Assembly: GCA_004561545.1 (NCBI GenBank)
Contig: SFVK01000012.1
Span: 1-41,370, forward strand
Direction of reading: 5' to 3'
DNA length: 41,370 nucleotides
Origin: a bacterium
GTDB lineage: Bacteria; Bacillota; Clostridia; Oscillospirales; Ruminococcaceae
Part shown: positions 8,869 to 17,674 of the stretch, piece after piece
How positions within the stretch are numbered: the first letter of the stretch is position 1
Layout: every line of letters begins with the position of its first letter
Position numbers and translations under genes: made by a program
Notes under the pieces: model-generated
What the model was told of the DNA's origin: nothing
The model's input: only the letters and a program-made list of their open reading frames with translations
Database searches by the model: none

Positions 8869-10050
8869 TTAATGATGGAACAACCGGATGCCGCAGAACG
8901 CCATGGCAATACCGTACTTGTCGCAGGTCTCGATCACCTGGGCGTCGCGGATGGAGCCGCCCGGCTCCACAATGGCGGTCACGCCGCTGCGGCGGGCGCG
9001 CTCAATGTTGTCCCCAAAGGGGAAGAAGGCGTCGCTGCCCAGGCAGACACCGGTCACATGGCTGAGCCATTCCTTCTTTTCCGCCGCAGTCAGCGGTTCG
9101 GGCTGGCGGGTGAAGGTCTCGGCCCACACGTCGTCGCCGATCACATCCTCCGGCGTGTCGCCGATGTAGACGTCGATGGCATTGTCGCGGTTGGGCTTGG
9201 CGATGTCATCCCGGAAGGGCAGATCCAGCACCTTGGGCATATGGCGCAGCTGCCAGTTGTCGGCCTTCTGGCCCGCCAGCCGGGTGCAGTGGATGCGGCT
9301 CTGCTGGCCGGCGCCCACGCCGATGGTCTGGCCGCCCTGCACATAGCACACCGAGTTGGACTGGGTGTACTTGAGCACGATCAGGCTCATCACCAGATCG
9401 CGCTGCTGCTCGGGGGTGATGGTCTTGTTGCGGGTCACAATGTTTTGCAGCATGGTCGCAGCGCTGATCTCCAGATCCTGACGGCCCTGCTCAAAGGTCA
9501 CGCCAAACACCGTACGCTGCTCCAGCGGGGCGGGGGCGTAGTCGGGGTCAATGGCAACAATATTATAATTGCCCTTTTTCTTGCTCTTGAGCACTTCCAG
9601 CGCGTCGTCGTCGTAGCCCGGGGCAATGATGCCGTCGGACACCTCATGCTGGATCAGCCGGGCAGTGGCCAGGTCGCACACGTCGGACAGGGCAATCCAG
9701 TCGCCGAAGCTGCTCATGCGGTCGGCGCCCCGGGCACGGGCATAGGCGCAGGCCAGCGGGGAAAGCTCCATGTCCAGGTCAATGTGGTACATCCGGCGCA
9801 GCGTCTCGTCCAGCGGCAGGCCGATGGCGGCGCCGGCGGGGGAGACATGCTTGAAGCTGGCCGCCGCAGGCTGGCCCAGTGCCTTGCGCAGGTCGCGCAC
9901 CAGCTGGTAGCTGTTAAAGGCGTCCAGGAAATTGATGTAGCCCGGCTTGCCGTTCAGGATGGTGACCGGCAGCTCGGAGCCGTCCGCCATAAAGATGCGG
10001 GCGGGTTTCTGGTTGGGGTTGGTGCCGTATTTCAGCTGAAACTCGTTCAT
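8869..10050 (-). CDS. purH: stand-alone AICAR transformylase (ATIC-like C-terminal domain)
   Basis: This 393-residue protein transfers a formyl group from 10-formyl-THF to AICAR, giving FAICAR. The usual bifunctional PurH is about 510 residues with an N-terminal cyclohydrolase domain; that domain is absent here. Motifs visible are SFKHVSPAGAAIG (the catalytic Lys-His pair, near residue 65), ARARGADRMSSFGD, SDGIIAPGY, KYTQSNSVCY, GAGQQSRIHCTRLAG and a C-terminal RLFHH. From memory these match eukaryotic ATIC better than standard bacterial PurH, which has KHTNPCG; this needs a tree. Its ATG at 10050 is 1 bp from the purO stop, with a GGAGG site inside the end of purO, so the two are translationally coupled and together replace bifunctional PurH. 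Confidence 0.93.
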   Translation of the reverse strand: MNEFQLKYGTNPNQKPARIFMADGSELPVTILNGKPGYINFLDAFNSYQLVRDLRKALGQPAAASFKHVSPAGAAIGLPLDETLRRMYHIDLDMELSPLACAYARARGADRMSSFGDWIALSDVCDLATARLIQHEVSDGIIAPGYDDDALEVLKSKKKGNYNIVAIDPDYAPAPLEQRTVFGVTFEQGRQDLEISAATMLQNIVTRNKTITPEQQRDLVMSLIVLKYTQSNSVCYVQGGQTIGVGAGQQSRIHCTRLAGQKADNWQLRHMPKVLDLPFRDDIAKPNRDNAIDVYIGDTPEDVIGDDVWAETFTRQPEPLTAAEKKEWLSHVTGVCLGSDAFFPFGDNIERARRSGVTAIVEPGGSIRDAQVIETCDKYGIAMAFCGIRLFHH

Positions 10051-10051
10051 C

Positions 10052-10783
10052 TCACGCCTCCACGGTGTTGTATTTGTTGATGATCACGTCCTCGTAGTCG
10101 CCGGTGGCCAGCGTCACGGCGCGCACAAACAGGCTCACCTTGTTGTCCTCGTTCAGGGCGTCCCAGATCTTGCCTGCATACTCTTTGGGGTCATTCTCGT
10201 CCACCGTCACCCGCAGCGGTTCACCGGCAAAGCTGGGGATGGGGGCGCCGTTCTTCTGGTAGGTGGTGATGAGCTGGCCTTCCCCGGCCACCGGCTGGGG
10301 ATAGTCAAAGGTCTGGCGCTGCACGCTGGCGGCGTTGCCCTCGCAGCTCTTGAGAATGCTCAGCTTGTAGCCGCCGCGGCGCATATCCACCACGCCGGAA
10401 ATCCGGGGGGTGTAGTTGGGCGCGTCATCCTCAAACAGCCGGGTGGACAGGGCAGCCTCAAAGCTGTAGCCGGGGAACAGGTTGTCCCGGATGAAGTGAT
10501 AGATGGTGTCGGTCTGGTCACCGTTGGTAACGATGGTGGTCTCGTTGACGGTCAGAACCGGGTTGTAGATGATGAGATGCGGGTCCTCCATCTTGGAGGG
10601 ATCGGCCGCAACGGTACGGATGCCGCCGGGAACGGCGTCAAACACGCGGTTGCGGCTGTTGGCGCTGCGGCCCATAATCCAGTAGGCGATCATGGCCCGG
10701 GTGCCGTCGGGGGAAAGGCCGATGCAGATGCCGCGGCCCGGATACTCGTTGCCGGAAAGATACTTGTACAGGTTCTTTTTCAT
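10052..10783 (-). CDS. purO: IMP cyclohydrolase, PurO type
   Basis: The 243-residue protein matches the IMP cyclohydrolase family first known from archaea (PurO, an Ntn-hydrolase-like fold), which closes FAICAR to IMP, the last step of the pathway. The recognisable N-terminal block is YKYLSGNEYPGRGICIGLSP followed by MGRSANSRNR. The start chosen is the ATG at 10783 (MKKNLYKYL), preceded by AGGGAGGG about 8 bases upstream; 22 further in-frame upstream residues overlap purN and look spurious. It lies 14 bp after purN and its stop is 1 bp from the purH start. The missing cyclohydrolase domain of purH and the presence of this gene next to it support the assignment independently. Confidence 0.9.
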   Translation of the reverse strand: MKKNLYKYLSGNEYPGRGICIGLSPDGTRAMIAYWIMGRSANSRNRVFDAVPGGIRTVAADPSKMEDPHLIIYNPVLTVNETTIVTNGDQTDTIYHFIRDNLFPGYSFEAALSTRLFEDDAPNYTPRISGVVDMRRGGYKLSILKSCEGNAASVQRQTFDYPQPVAGEGQLITTYQKNGAPIPSFAGEPLRVTVDENDPKEYAGKIWDALNEDNKVSLFVRAVTLATGDYEDVIINKYNTVEA

Positions 10784-10797
10784 AGCAGGACCCTCCC

Positions 10798-11391
10798 TTA
10801 TGCTTCGCCGTTGCAGACCATGGCAATGGCCTGGGGCAGCAGTTTCCATTCGGCCTGTTCCATCACGCGCTTTTGCAAAGCCTCCGGCGTGTCGTCGGGC
10901 AGAACCTCCACCGCCTTTTGCAGCAGAATCGGCCCGCCGTCGCAGACCTCGTTCACAAAGTGAACCGTCGCGCCGGTCACCTTCACTCCGCGCCGCAGCG
11001 CTTCCTCATGGACCCTTAACCCGTAGTAGCCCGGTCCGCAGAAGCTGGGAATCAGGCTGGGGTGGACGTTCAGAATGCGGTTGGGGTAGGCGGCAATGAC
11101 GCTGGGACCCAGTACGCTCAGAAAGCCCGCCAGAACGACCAGATCAATGCCGTGGTCTTTGAGCACCCCCAGCAGGGCTGCGTCAAAATCCTCGCCCGAG
11201 GCATAATCCCGGCGGCGGACCACGGCGGTCTCGACCCCAAAATTGGCGGCCCGCTCCAGCGCGTAGACGCCGGGCTTGCTGGCCACCACCAGGGTGACCT
11301 TGCCGTTGGGGTTTTCGCCCCGCCGCTCACTCTCCAGAATGGCCTGCAAATTGGTGCCGCCGCCCGAGACCAGAACAGCAATCCTCATCAT
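10798..11391 (-). CDS. purN: phosphoribosylglycinamide formyltransferase
   Basis: PurN (197 aa) transfers formyl from 10-formyl-THF to GAR, the third step. The start MRIAVLVSGGGTNLQAI is the phosphate-binding region. The catalytic Asn and His are in ILNVHPSLIPSFCG, and the Asp-containing loop is VCDGGPILLQ. Two adjacent ATG codons (11391, 11388) occur; the first overlaps the purM stop as ATGA, so translation is coupled to purM. It is intact and of normal length. Confidence 0.96.
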   Translation of the reverse strand: MMRIAVLVSGGGTNLQAILESERRGENPNGKVTLVVASKPGVYALERAANFGVETAVVRRRDYASGEDFDAALLGVLKDHGIDLVVLAGFLSVLGPSVIAAYPNRILNVHPSLIPSFCGPGYYGLRVHEEALRRGVKVTGATVHFVNEVCDGGPILLQKAVEVLPDDTPEALQKRVMEQAEWKLLPQAIAMVCNGEA

Positions 11392-12428
11392 ACCAGCTCC
11401 ACCCCGGCGCCCTCGCCGATCACGCCCAGGCGGTAGGCGTCCTCACCGTTGGCCTGTAGGATGGCGATGGCTTTGTCGGCGTCCTCCGCAGCCACCGTCA
11501 GGATCATGCCAACGCCCATGTTGAAGGTGTTGAACATATCCCGCTCGGGGATGTTGCCCTCCCGGGCCAGCACGCGGAACAGGGCCGGCGTGCGCACATC
11601 CTCCTTGCGGATGACAGCGCAGCAGCCCTCTTTCAGGCTGCGGGGAATGTTCTCATAGAAGCCGCCGCCCGTGATGTGGGACACGCCCTTGACGGTGACC
11701 TCCTTCATGACGGCCAGAACCGGTTTGACATAGATTTTGGTGGGCGCCAGCAGAGCCTCGCCCAAAGTGCCGTCCAGCCCCTCATAGCGGCGCTGCAAGA
11801 CATCGGGATTGTTTTCCAGGTCAAAAATTTTGCGCACCAGAGAGAAGCCGTTGGAGTGGACGCCGGAGGAGGGCAGCGCGATGATGACGTCGCCGGGCTG
11901 CATGGTGGAGTTGTCCAGGATTTTGCTCTTGTCCACGGCGCCCACGGTAAAGCCCGCCAGGTCATACTCGTCCTCAGGGTAAAAGCCCGGCATCTCGGCG
12001 GTCTCGCCGCCCACCAGGGCGCAGCCGGCCTGCACGCAGCCCTCGGCCACGCCGGCCACCAGCTCGGCGATGCGCTCCGGCACATTCTTGCCGCAGGCGA
12101 TGTAGTCCAGGAACACCAGCGGTTTGGCGCCGGCACAGATCACATCGTTGACGCACATGGCCACACAGTCAATGCCCACGGTGTCGTGCTTGTTCATGTA
12201 CTGGGCAATGCGCAGCTTGGTGCCCACGCCGTCGGTGCCGGAGATCAGCACAGGATGGGGCATGTCGGTGCAGTCCAGCTCAAACAGGCCGCCGAACCCG
12301 CCCAGCCCGCCGATGCAGTGCTCATTCATGGTGCGGGCCACATGCTTTTTCATCAGGTCAACAGCCTTGTATCCGGCGGTAATGTCCACACCGGCGGCCG
12401 CATAGCTTGCGGAATAGCTTTTTTCCAT
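11388..12428 (-). CDS. purM: phosphoribosylformylglycinamidine cyclo-ligase (AIR synthetase)
   Basis: PurM (346 aa, the usual length) uses ATP to close FGAM to AIR. Conserved features are YAAAGVDITAGYKAVDLMKK at the N terminus, ISGTDGVGTKL, and GGGFYENIPR for the glycine-rich ATP site. I choose the ATG at 12428 (MEKSYSASY) because GGGAGG lies 9 bases upstream; an earlier in-frame ATG nine codons upstream has no site. It follows purF by 23 bp and overlaps purN by 4 bp. Confidence 0.96.
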   Translation of the reverse strand: MEKSYSASYAAAGVDITAGYKAVDLMKKHVARTMNEHCIGGLGGFGGLFELDCTDMPHPVLISGTDGVGTKLRIAQYMNKHDTVGIDCVAMCVNDVICAGAKPLVFLDYIACGKNVPERIAELVAGVAEGCVQAGCALVGGETAEMPGFYPEDEYDLAGFTVGAVDKSKILDNSTMQPGDVIIALPSSGVHSNGFSLVRKIFDLENNPDVLQRRYEGLDGTLGEALLAPTKIYVKPVLAVMKEVTVKGVSHITGGGFYENIPRSLKEGCCAVIRKEDVRTPALFRVLAREGNIPERDMFNTFNMGVGMILTVAAEDADKAIAILQANGEDAYRLGVIGEGAGVELV

Positions 12429-12451
12429 TTGGTTTTCCTCCCTTGAAAAGT

Positions 12452-13921
<1,470 letters not shown>

Positions 13922-13949
13922 GGATACACTCCGTTCTGTCAGCAGGGGA

Positions 13950-14666
13950 TCAGCCCAGCAGACGCTTCATGACTTCCTGATAGGCATCGGCCTCGCCGCC
14001 CATGTTGCGGCGGAACAGGTCCTTGTCCAGGTGCGCGCCGGTGGTGGCGTCCCAGAAACGGCAGGTGTCGGGGCTGATTTCGTCGGCCAGAATGATGGTG
14101 CCGTCGGACAGGCGGCCGAACTCCAGCTTGAAGTCGATCAGCCGGATGTTGGCCTCCAGCATGATCTTTTTGAGGATCTCGTTGATTTTAAAGCTGTATT
14201 CGGTGATGGTGTCAATCTCCTCCTGAGTGGCCAGATCCAGCGCCAAGGCGTAGTAGTGGTTGATGAAGGGATCATGCAGATCGTCGTTCTTGTAGCTGAA
14301 TTCCAAGATGGGGGTCTTGAAGGGAGTGCCCTCGGCCACGCCCATGCGCAGGCTGAAATGGCCGGCGGCGACGTTGCGGATGATGACTTCCAGTGGCACA
14401 ATGGAAACCTTCTTGACCAGGGTGTCGCGGTCGTTCAGCTCCTGGACGTAATGGGTGGGAATGCCTTCCTTTTCCAGCTTCTGCATCAGGGCATTGGACA
14501 GCTTGTTGTTGACGATGCCCTTATCGCGGATGGTGCCCTTTTTCTCGCCGTCGCCGGCGGTGGCATCGTCCTTGTAGTGGACCATCACAATCTCGGGGTC
14601 GGAGGTGGCGAACACCTGCTTGGCTTTGCCTTCGTACATCTGCTCTTTAATTTCGACGTTCATCAT
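13950..14666 (-). CDS. purC: SAICAR synthetase
   Basis: PurC (238 aa, usual length) joins CAIR and aspartate with ATP to give SAICAR. The N-terminal EQMYEGKAKQVFATSD phosphate-binding region, RNVAAGHFSLRMG, and EISPDTCRFWD blocks are all present. Two tandem ATG codons lie at 14666 and 14663; AAGGAG is 8 bases before the first. An upstream extension of 37 residues in the same frame reaches into purE and is rejected. Gap to purE is 64 bp and includes a T-rich stretch but no clear hairpin. Confidence 0.97.
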   Translation of the reverse strand: MMNVEIKEQMYEGKAKQVFATSDPEIVMVHYKDDATAGDGEKKGTIRDKGIVNNKLSNALMQKLEKEGIPTHYVQELNDRDTLVKKVSIVPLEVIIRNVAAGHFSLRMGVAEGTPFKTPILEFSYKNDDLHDPFINHYYALALDLATQEEIDTITEYSFKINEILKKIMLEANIRLIDFKLEFGRLSDGTIILADEISPDTCRFWDATTGAHLDKDLFRRNMGGEADAYQEVMKRLLG

Positions 14667-14730
14667 CAGGATACTCCTTATCTGTCGTTTTTTCTTTCTA
14701 TTATAAAAGGTTGGAACGGGAAAAACAAGG

Positions 14731-15237
14731 TCACAGGGCCGCAGCCTCGGCGCGGATGGCGGCGTCCTTTTTGGCAATGGCGGCGGCGGTGTCGGCGCGG
14801 AACTGCTCCAGCCGCCGGGCCAGTTCGTCGTCGCTGACAGCCAGCATCTCTACAGCCAGATAGGCCGCGTTCTTGGCGCCGTTGAGGGCAACGGTGGCCA
14901 CCGGGAACCCGGAGGGCATCTGCACGGTGGCCAGCAGGGCGTCCAGCCCGTCCATGGCACCGCCCTTCATGGGAATGCCCACCACAGGCAGCGTGGTGTT
15001 GGCGGCAAAGGCGCCGGCTAGATGGGCGGCCATGCCGGCGGCGCACAGAATTACGCCGTAGCCCTCGTCGCGGGCGGACTTGGCAAAAGCCGCGGCGGCC
15101 TCGGGGGTGCGGTGGGCCGAAAGGATGTGGGCCTCAAAGGGCACATCAAATTCCTTCAGCACGCTGCAGGCGGCCTTGACCACCGGCCAGTCGCTGTCGG
15201 ACCCCATAATGACGGCCACTTTTTTGCGGTTCAGCAT
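14731..15237 (-). CDS. purE: N5-carboxyaminoimidazole ribonucleotide mutase / AIR carboxylase
   Basis: PurE (168 aa) supplies CAIR. The active-site motifs VAVIMGSDSDWPVV, SAHRTPEAA and GIPMKGGAMDGLDALL are intact. No purK is present in the window, so either purK lies elsewhere or this PurE carboxylates AIR directly; sequence alone does not settle the class. The start at 15237 (MLNRKKVAV) is set by AAGGAGG 9 bases upstream; 24 upstream in-frame residues lie in the leader and are rejected. It is the first gene of the purine operon and sits about 37 bases after a terminator-like hairpin, so it is likely controlled by attenuation. Confidence 0.96.
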   Translation of the reverse strand: MLNRKKVAVIMGSDSDWPVVKAACSVLKEFDVPFEAHILSAHRTPEAAAAFAKSARDEGYGVILCAAGMAAHLAGAFAANTTLPVVGIPMKGGAMDGLDALLATVQMPSGFPVATVALNGAKNAAYLAVEMLAVSDDELARRLEQFRADTAAAIAKKDAAIRAEAAAL

Positions 15238-15274
15238 GAGACAGTTTCCTCCTTGTTGCACGATGAAAAAGAAG

Positions 15275-15302
15275 AGCGCGGTGTACACGGGTACACTGCG
15301 CT
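15275..15302 (-). terminator. terminator/attenuator hairpin in the purine-operon leader
   Basis: On the minus strand a 12-bp stem (15291-15302 with 15275-15286, one G-U pair) closes a 4-base loop and is followed by CTTCTTTTTC. It lies between the likely promoter and purE, so it would stop transcription before the operon unless prevented. An upstream segment (15353-15360) can pair over 8 positions with the 5' arm (15293-15300), giving a competing antiterminator. Confidence 0.7.
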
Positions 15303-15428
15303 TATCCAACGGTGTTTTGCGTATGGCTGACCAGCGGAAGGCGGTGCTGCACCGCAGTATGGAGCGTTCCAGACGCTACGTTACGCACAACACAAACCTC
15401 CGTTTCCTATGGCTGTAAATTAAGTGTA
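15303..15428 (-). promoter_or_regulatory. structured purine-operon leader, sensor not identified
   Basis: Between the proposed promoter and the attenuator hairpin the transcript can form at least two more stems: 15341-15355 (GCGGT/ACCGC) and 15363-15377 (AGCGT/ACGCT, 5-base loop). The first overlaps the segment able to invade the terminator, so the structures are mutually exclusive. I find no match to the purine, PRPP/ppGpp (ykkC), ZTP, THF or T-box consensus that I know, and no convincing leader peptide. The rest of the purE-to-acyltransferase gap (15452-15569) holds a short A/T hairpin at 15454-15471 (GCCAAAA with TTTTGGC) and nothing else recognised. Confidence 0.5.
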
Positions 15429-15451
15429 AAACGAGGGAAGACAAAATGCAA
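15423..15451 (-). promoter_or_regulatory. possible promoter of the purine operon
   Basis: TTGCAT (15446-15451) and TACACT (15423-15428) are spaced by 17 bp on the minus strand. Both boxes are imperfect, but the spacing and the position about 190 bp before purE, upstream of the attenuator, are right. Confidence 0.4.
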
Positions 15452-15566
15452 GTGCCAAAACTTTTTTTGGCGCAGTTCCCAGAGTGACCAATTTTAACCG
15501 GCACTTTTTGTCGATATTGTTCAGGATAAAATGTGGGAAGTATGACTTTTTCTACGGGCATTTGTG

Positions 15567-15575
15567 TGCTATAAT
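15567..15575 (+). promoter_or_regulatory. extended -10 promoter of the sugar acyltransferase gene
   Basis: TGCTATAAT gives a perfect -10 box with the TGn extension, 41 bp before the ATG. The -35 region (15547-15552, TTTTTC) is poor, which the extended -10 could offset. Confidence 0.6.
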
Positions 15576-15615
15576 CTAAGAAAAACAATGCGTTCGGAGC
15601 AGGAGGTCTTGTTGT

Positions 15616-16146
15616 ATGGCGTTTTTTCGCACGGCCCTGGTGCTGGGCAAAGGTGGTTTTGGCACCGAATTGGGCGAAATGCTGCTGGACTGCGGCGGCT
15701 TTGCCCATGTGATCTATCTGGATGACAACTCCCTGGATGCCGCCGGGCCGCTGGCGGATTATCTGGACCCCCGTCTGCGGGACCGCTGCGCGGCGGCTTT
15801 TGTGGGGCTGGGGGATAACGGTCTGCGTCTGGCCTGGCTGCAAAAACTGACGGCGGCCGGCTACAAGACCCCGGCCTTTGTACACCCTGCGGCAGAGGTC
15901 TGCCCCTCGGCGGCCATTGGTCCGGGCAGTTTGGTGCTGCCCTTCGCCTTTGTGGGCGCCCACGCGGTGGTGGGAACCGGGTGCATTGTCAATGTGGGAG
16001 CCATCGTGGACCACGACGCGCTGCTGGGCAACGGCGTTCATGCCGCGCCCCGCGCCACCGTCAAAGCCGGCGCCGCCGTCAAGCACGGTTCCAAGGTGGA
16101 ATCCGGCCAGATTGTACCTTCCCCCTGGGAGCACCGGGCCAAATAA
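15616..16146 (+). CDS. NeuD/PglD-like sugar O- or N-acyltransferase
   Basis: The 176-residue protein starts with a Rossmann-like sugar-nucleotide pocket (VLGKGGFGTELGEMLLD) and continues from about residue 95 as hexapeptide repeats of the left-handed beta-helix fold. The catalytic-type His lies in IVDHDALLG, as in PglD/NeuD enzymes, which acetylate amino sugars or sialic acids from acetyl-CoA. It is a little shorter than typical NeuD. The ATG at 15616 has AGGAGG 9-10 bases upstream. It stands alone, divergent from the purine operon and convergent with the glycan operon, to which it may contribute by acetylating a precursor sugar; that link is inferred from position only. Confidence 0.85.
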   Translation: MAFFRTALVLGKGGFGTELGEMLLDCGGFAHVIYLDDNSLDAAGPLADYLDPRLRDRCAAAFVGLGDNGLRLAWLQKLTAAGYKTPAFVHPAAEVCPSAAIGPGSLVLPFAFVGAHAVVGTGCIVNVGAIVDHDALLGNGVHAAPRATVKAGAAVKHGSKVESGQIVPSPWEHRAK

Positions 16147-16174
16147 GGGATCACAGAAAGCCGAAAACAAAAAG

Positions 16175-16213
16175 ATACCGTCCGCAGCTTGTGCCCAGGG
16201 CTGCGGGCGGTAT
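16175..16213. terminator. bidirectional terminator between acyltransferase and glycan operon
   Basis: A 14-bp stem with one G-U pair (16175-16188 with 16200-16213) has A-rich and T-rich flanks. It separates two converging genes and can serve both. Confidence 0.8.
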
Positions 16214-16220
16214 TTTATGG

Positions 16221-17660
16221 TCAGGCGGCGGGTTGGCCCGCCTCATCTTCCGGCAGGGAGGGCGCGGTGCGGGGCGTTACGCTTGTGGGGTCCGGCAGCG
16301 TCCCGCGGCTCAGATCCTCCAATGCCTGCGGCACGCCGGGGAAGAATTTGGCGATGCCGCTGTCCTTGCAGTGCAGCCCGTCAAAGAAATCCAGCTCTTC
16401 CAGCCCTTCAATGCAGGAAGGATCGTAGCTGCCGTACAGGGGAATGTTGTTTTCCCGGCAGTAATTGCGCAGATAGGGCTCCACCTGGAAAAAGCCCTGG
16501 TGCAGTTCACTCTCGTTCAGCAGATAATCATAGAGGGAGGGATGCCACGGCGAGAGCACCAGAATCACCGTGGTGCCCTGGCTCCGGGCGTATTGGAGGA
16601 ACCTGTCAAATGCCTCGGTCTGGGTGGGCGTAAGGGAATCAAAGCCTTCCATGTGAACGCTGTTGAAGGTCGGACAGGCTTCGGCGGCCAGGGCACGGAT
16701 CTGGTCCTCGTTCAGGGTACGGAAACCGATATCATACAAAACGCTGCCATCCGACCGCTTGATGGTGGTGGTCTGGTTGTAGGGGTCCCCCTCCACGGGA
16801 TTGAACTCGATGGGGTTGCCCTCATCATCGGTCACGGTGGCTTGCCCCCGGTTCTTTAAGTAATAGTCCACGTTTCCCTGGAAGTAGGCGGGCTCAGCCA
16901 GCGCCTTCCACAATTCCACCTGGTCAGGCTCCTCGTAATCCGTCTCGACGCCCAGAACATTGGTCAGGAACTCGTTGTACAGCTCCTCATCGGCGCGGGC
17001 GTCAAAGGCGGCCTCGTCACCGTAGAACACCCAGGGGTCCACGCTCCACAGAAGAACCTTGGGAGCCTTGCCGTAGCTGACCATCTTGTAGTAACTGGTC
17101 ATGTTGTCCCGCACGTCAGCCCCGGTCACCCCCATGTTGAAAAAGCTGTCGCTGCCCACCAGTTCGCGGGTGAACTGCAGCACCCGGCTGGAACCGATGC
17201 CGATCACCTCCGGCGTTTCGGGCACATCCTGGGCAAAGAGCTGGACCACCTCCCGCTCGTTCATCTGCTCAAAGTTGGTCACGTCGTAGCCCTGAAGCAT
17301 CAGGTCCACAATGCGCCGGGGCGCCAGCGCGCCCTGGAACAGTCCGCTGCGGTCCACCGTATAGCTGAACCCGACCATAAAGATCAGGATAGGCACCAGC
17401 AGAACGCAGCGGCTCAGAATCTTGCCGCCGAAATAGAGCCGCCGCACCAGCCCACGGAAAAACAGGACAAAGGGATTGGGTTTTTTGGCCTGTTTGCGCT
17501 TTTTCCGCGTTGGGGCAGGGGATCGGGCGGGGGATGCCTGGGGCCGCTCCGGCGCCGCTACCGCGCTGCGGGAACGGGACACCGGGGACGGTGCGGCCGG
17601 ATTGCTCCGGCTGACACGCTGAGGGGTACGGGGCGCCGGCGTGGGATTTTTCTGTGCCAT
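16221..17660 (-). CDS. DltD/AlgX-like SGNH protein, partner of the MBOAT acyltransferase
   Basis: A 479-residue protein with a long cytoplasmic N-tail of about 65 residues rich in Pro, Arg, Ser and Lys, one transmembrane segment (about residues 84-104, CVLLVPILIFMVGFSYTV region) and an extracytoplasmic domain. SGNH/DltD-like blocks are visible: IGIGSSRVLQF (nucleophile Ser) and FFDGLHCKDSG near the end (Asp-x-x-His). Such proteins pass an acyl group from an MBOAT to a surface polymer. It follows the MBOAT gene by 14 bp. The start at 17660 has GAGGAGG 8-9 bases upstream; a longer in-frame version would overlap the MBOAT gene. The basic N-tail is unusual for the family. Last gene of the glycan operon. 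Confidence 0.82.
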   Translation of the reverse strand: MAQKNPTPAPRTPQRVSRSNPAAPSPVSRSRSAVAAPERPQASPARSPAPTRKKRKQAKKPNPFVLFFRGLVRRLYFGGKILSRCVLLVPILIFMVGFSYTVDRSGLFQGALAPRRIVDLMLQGYDVTNFEQMNEREVVQLFAQDVPETPEVIGIGSSRVLQFTRELVGSDSFFNMGVTGADVRDNMTSYYKMVSYGKAPKVLLWSVDPWVFYGDEAAFDARADEELYNEFLTNVLGVETDYEEPDQVELWKALAEPAYFQGNVDYYLKNRGQATVTDDEGNPIEFNPVEGDPYNQTTTIKRSDGSVLYDIGFRTLNEDQIRALAAEACPTFNSVHMEGFDSLTPTQTEAFDRFLQYARSQGTTVILVLSPWHPSLYDYLLNESELHQGFFQVEPYLRNYCRENNIPLYGSYDPSCIEGLEELDFFDGLHCKDSGIAKFFPGVPQALEDLSRGTLPDPTSVTPRTAPSLPEDEAGQPAA

Positions 17661-17674
17661 GTTCCTTTTCCTCC

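Noticed and set aside
15303..15428. Purine, ZTP, PRPP/ppGpp or T-box element in the purine leader
   Set aside because: None of the conserved core sequences known to me is present, so only an unidentified attenuator is claimed.
15376..16170. A 264-codon minus-strand frame across the acyltransferase gene
   Set aside because: It overlaps a clear plus-strand gene with promoter, ribosome site and family motifs, and it has none of these itself.
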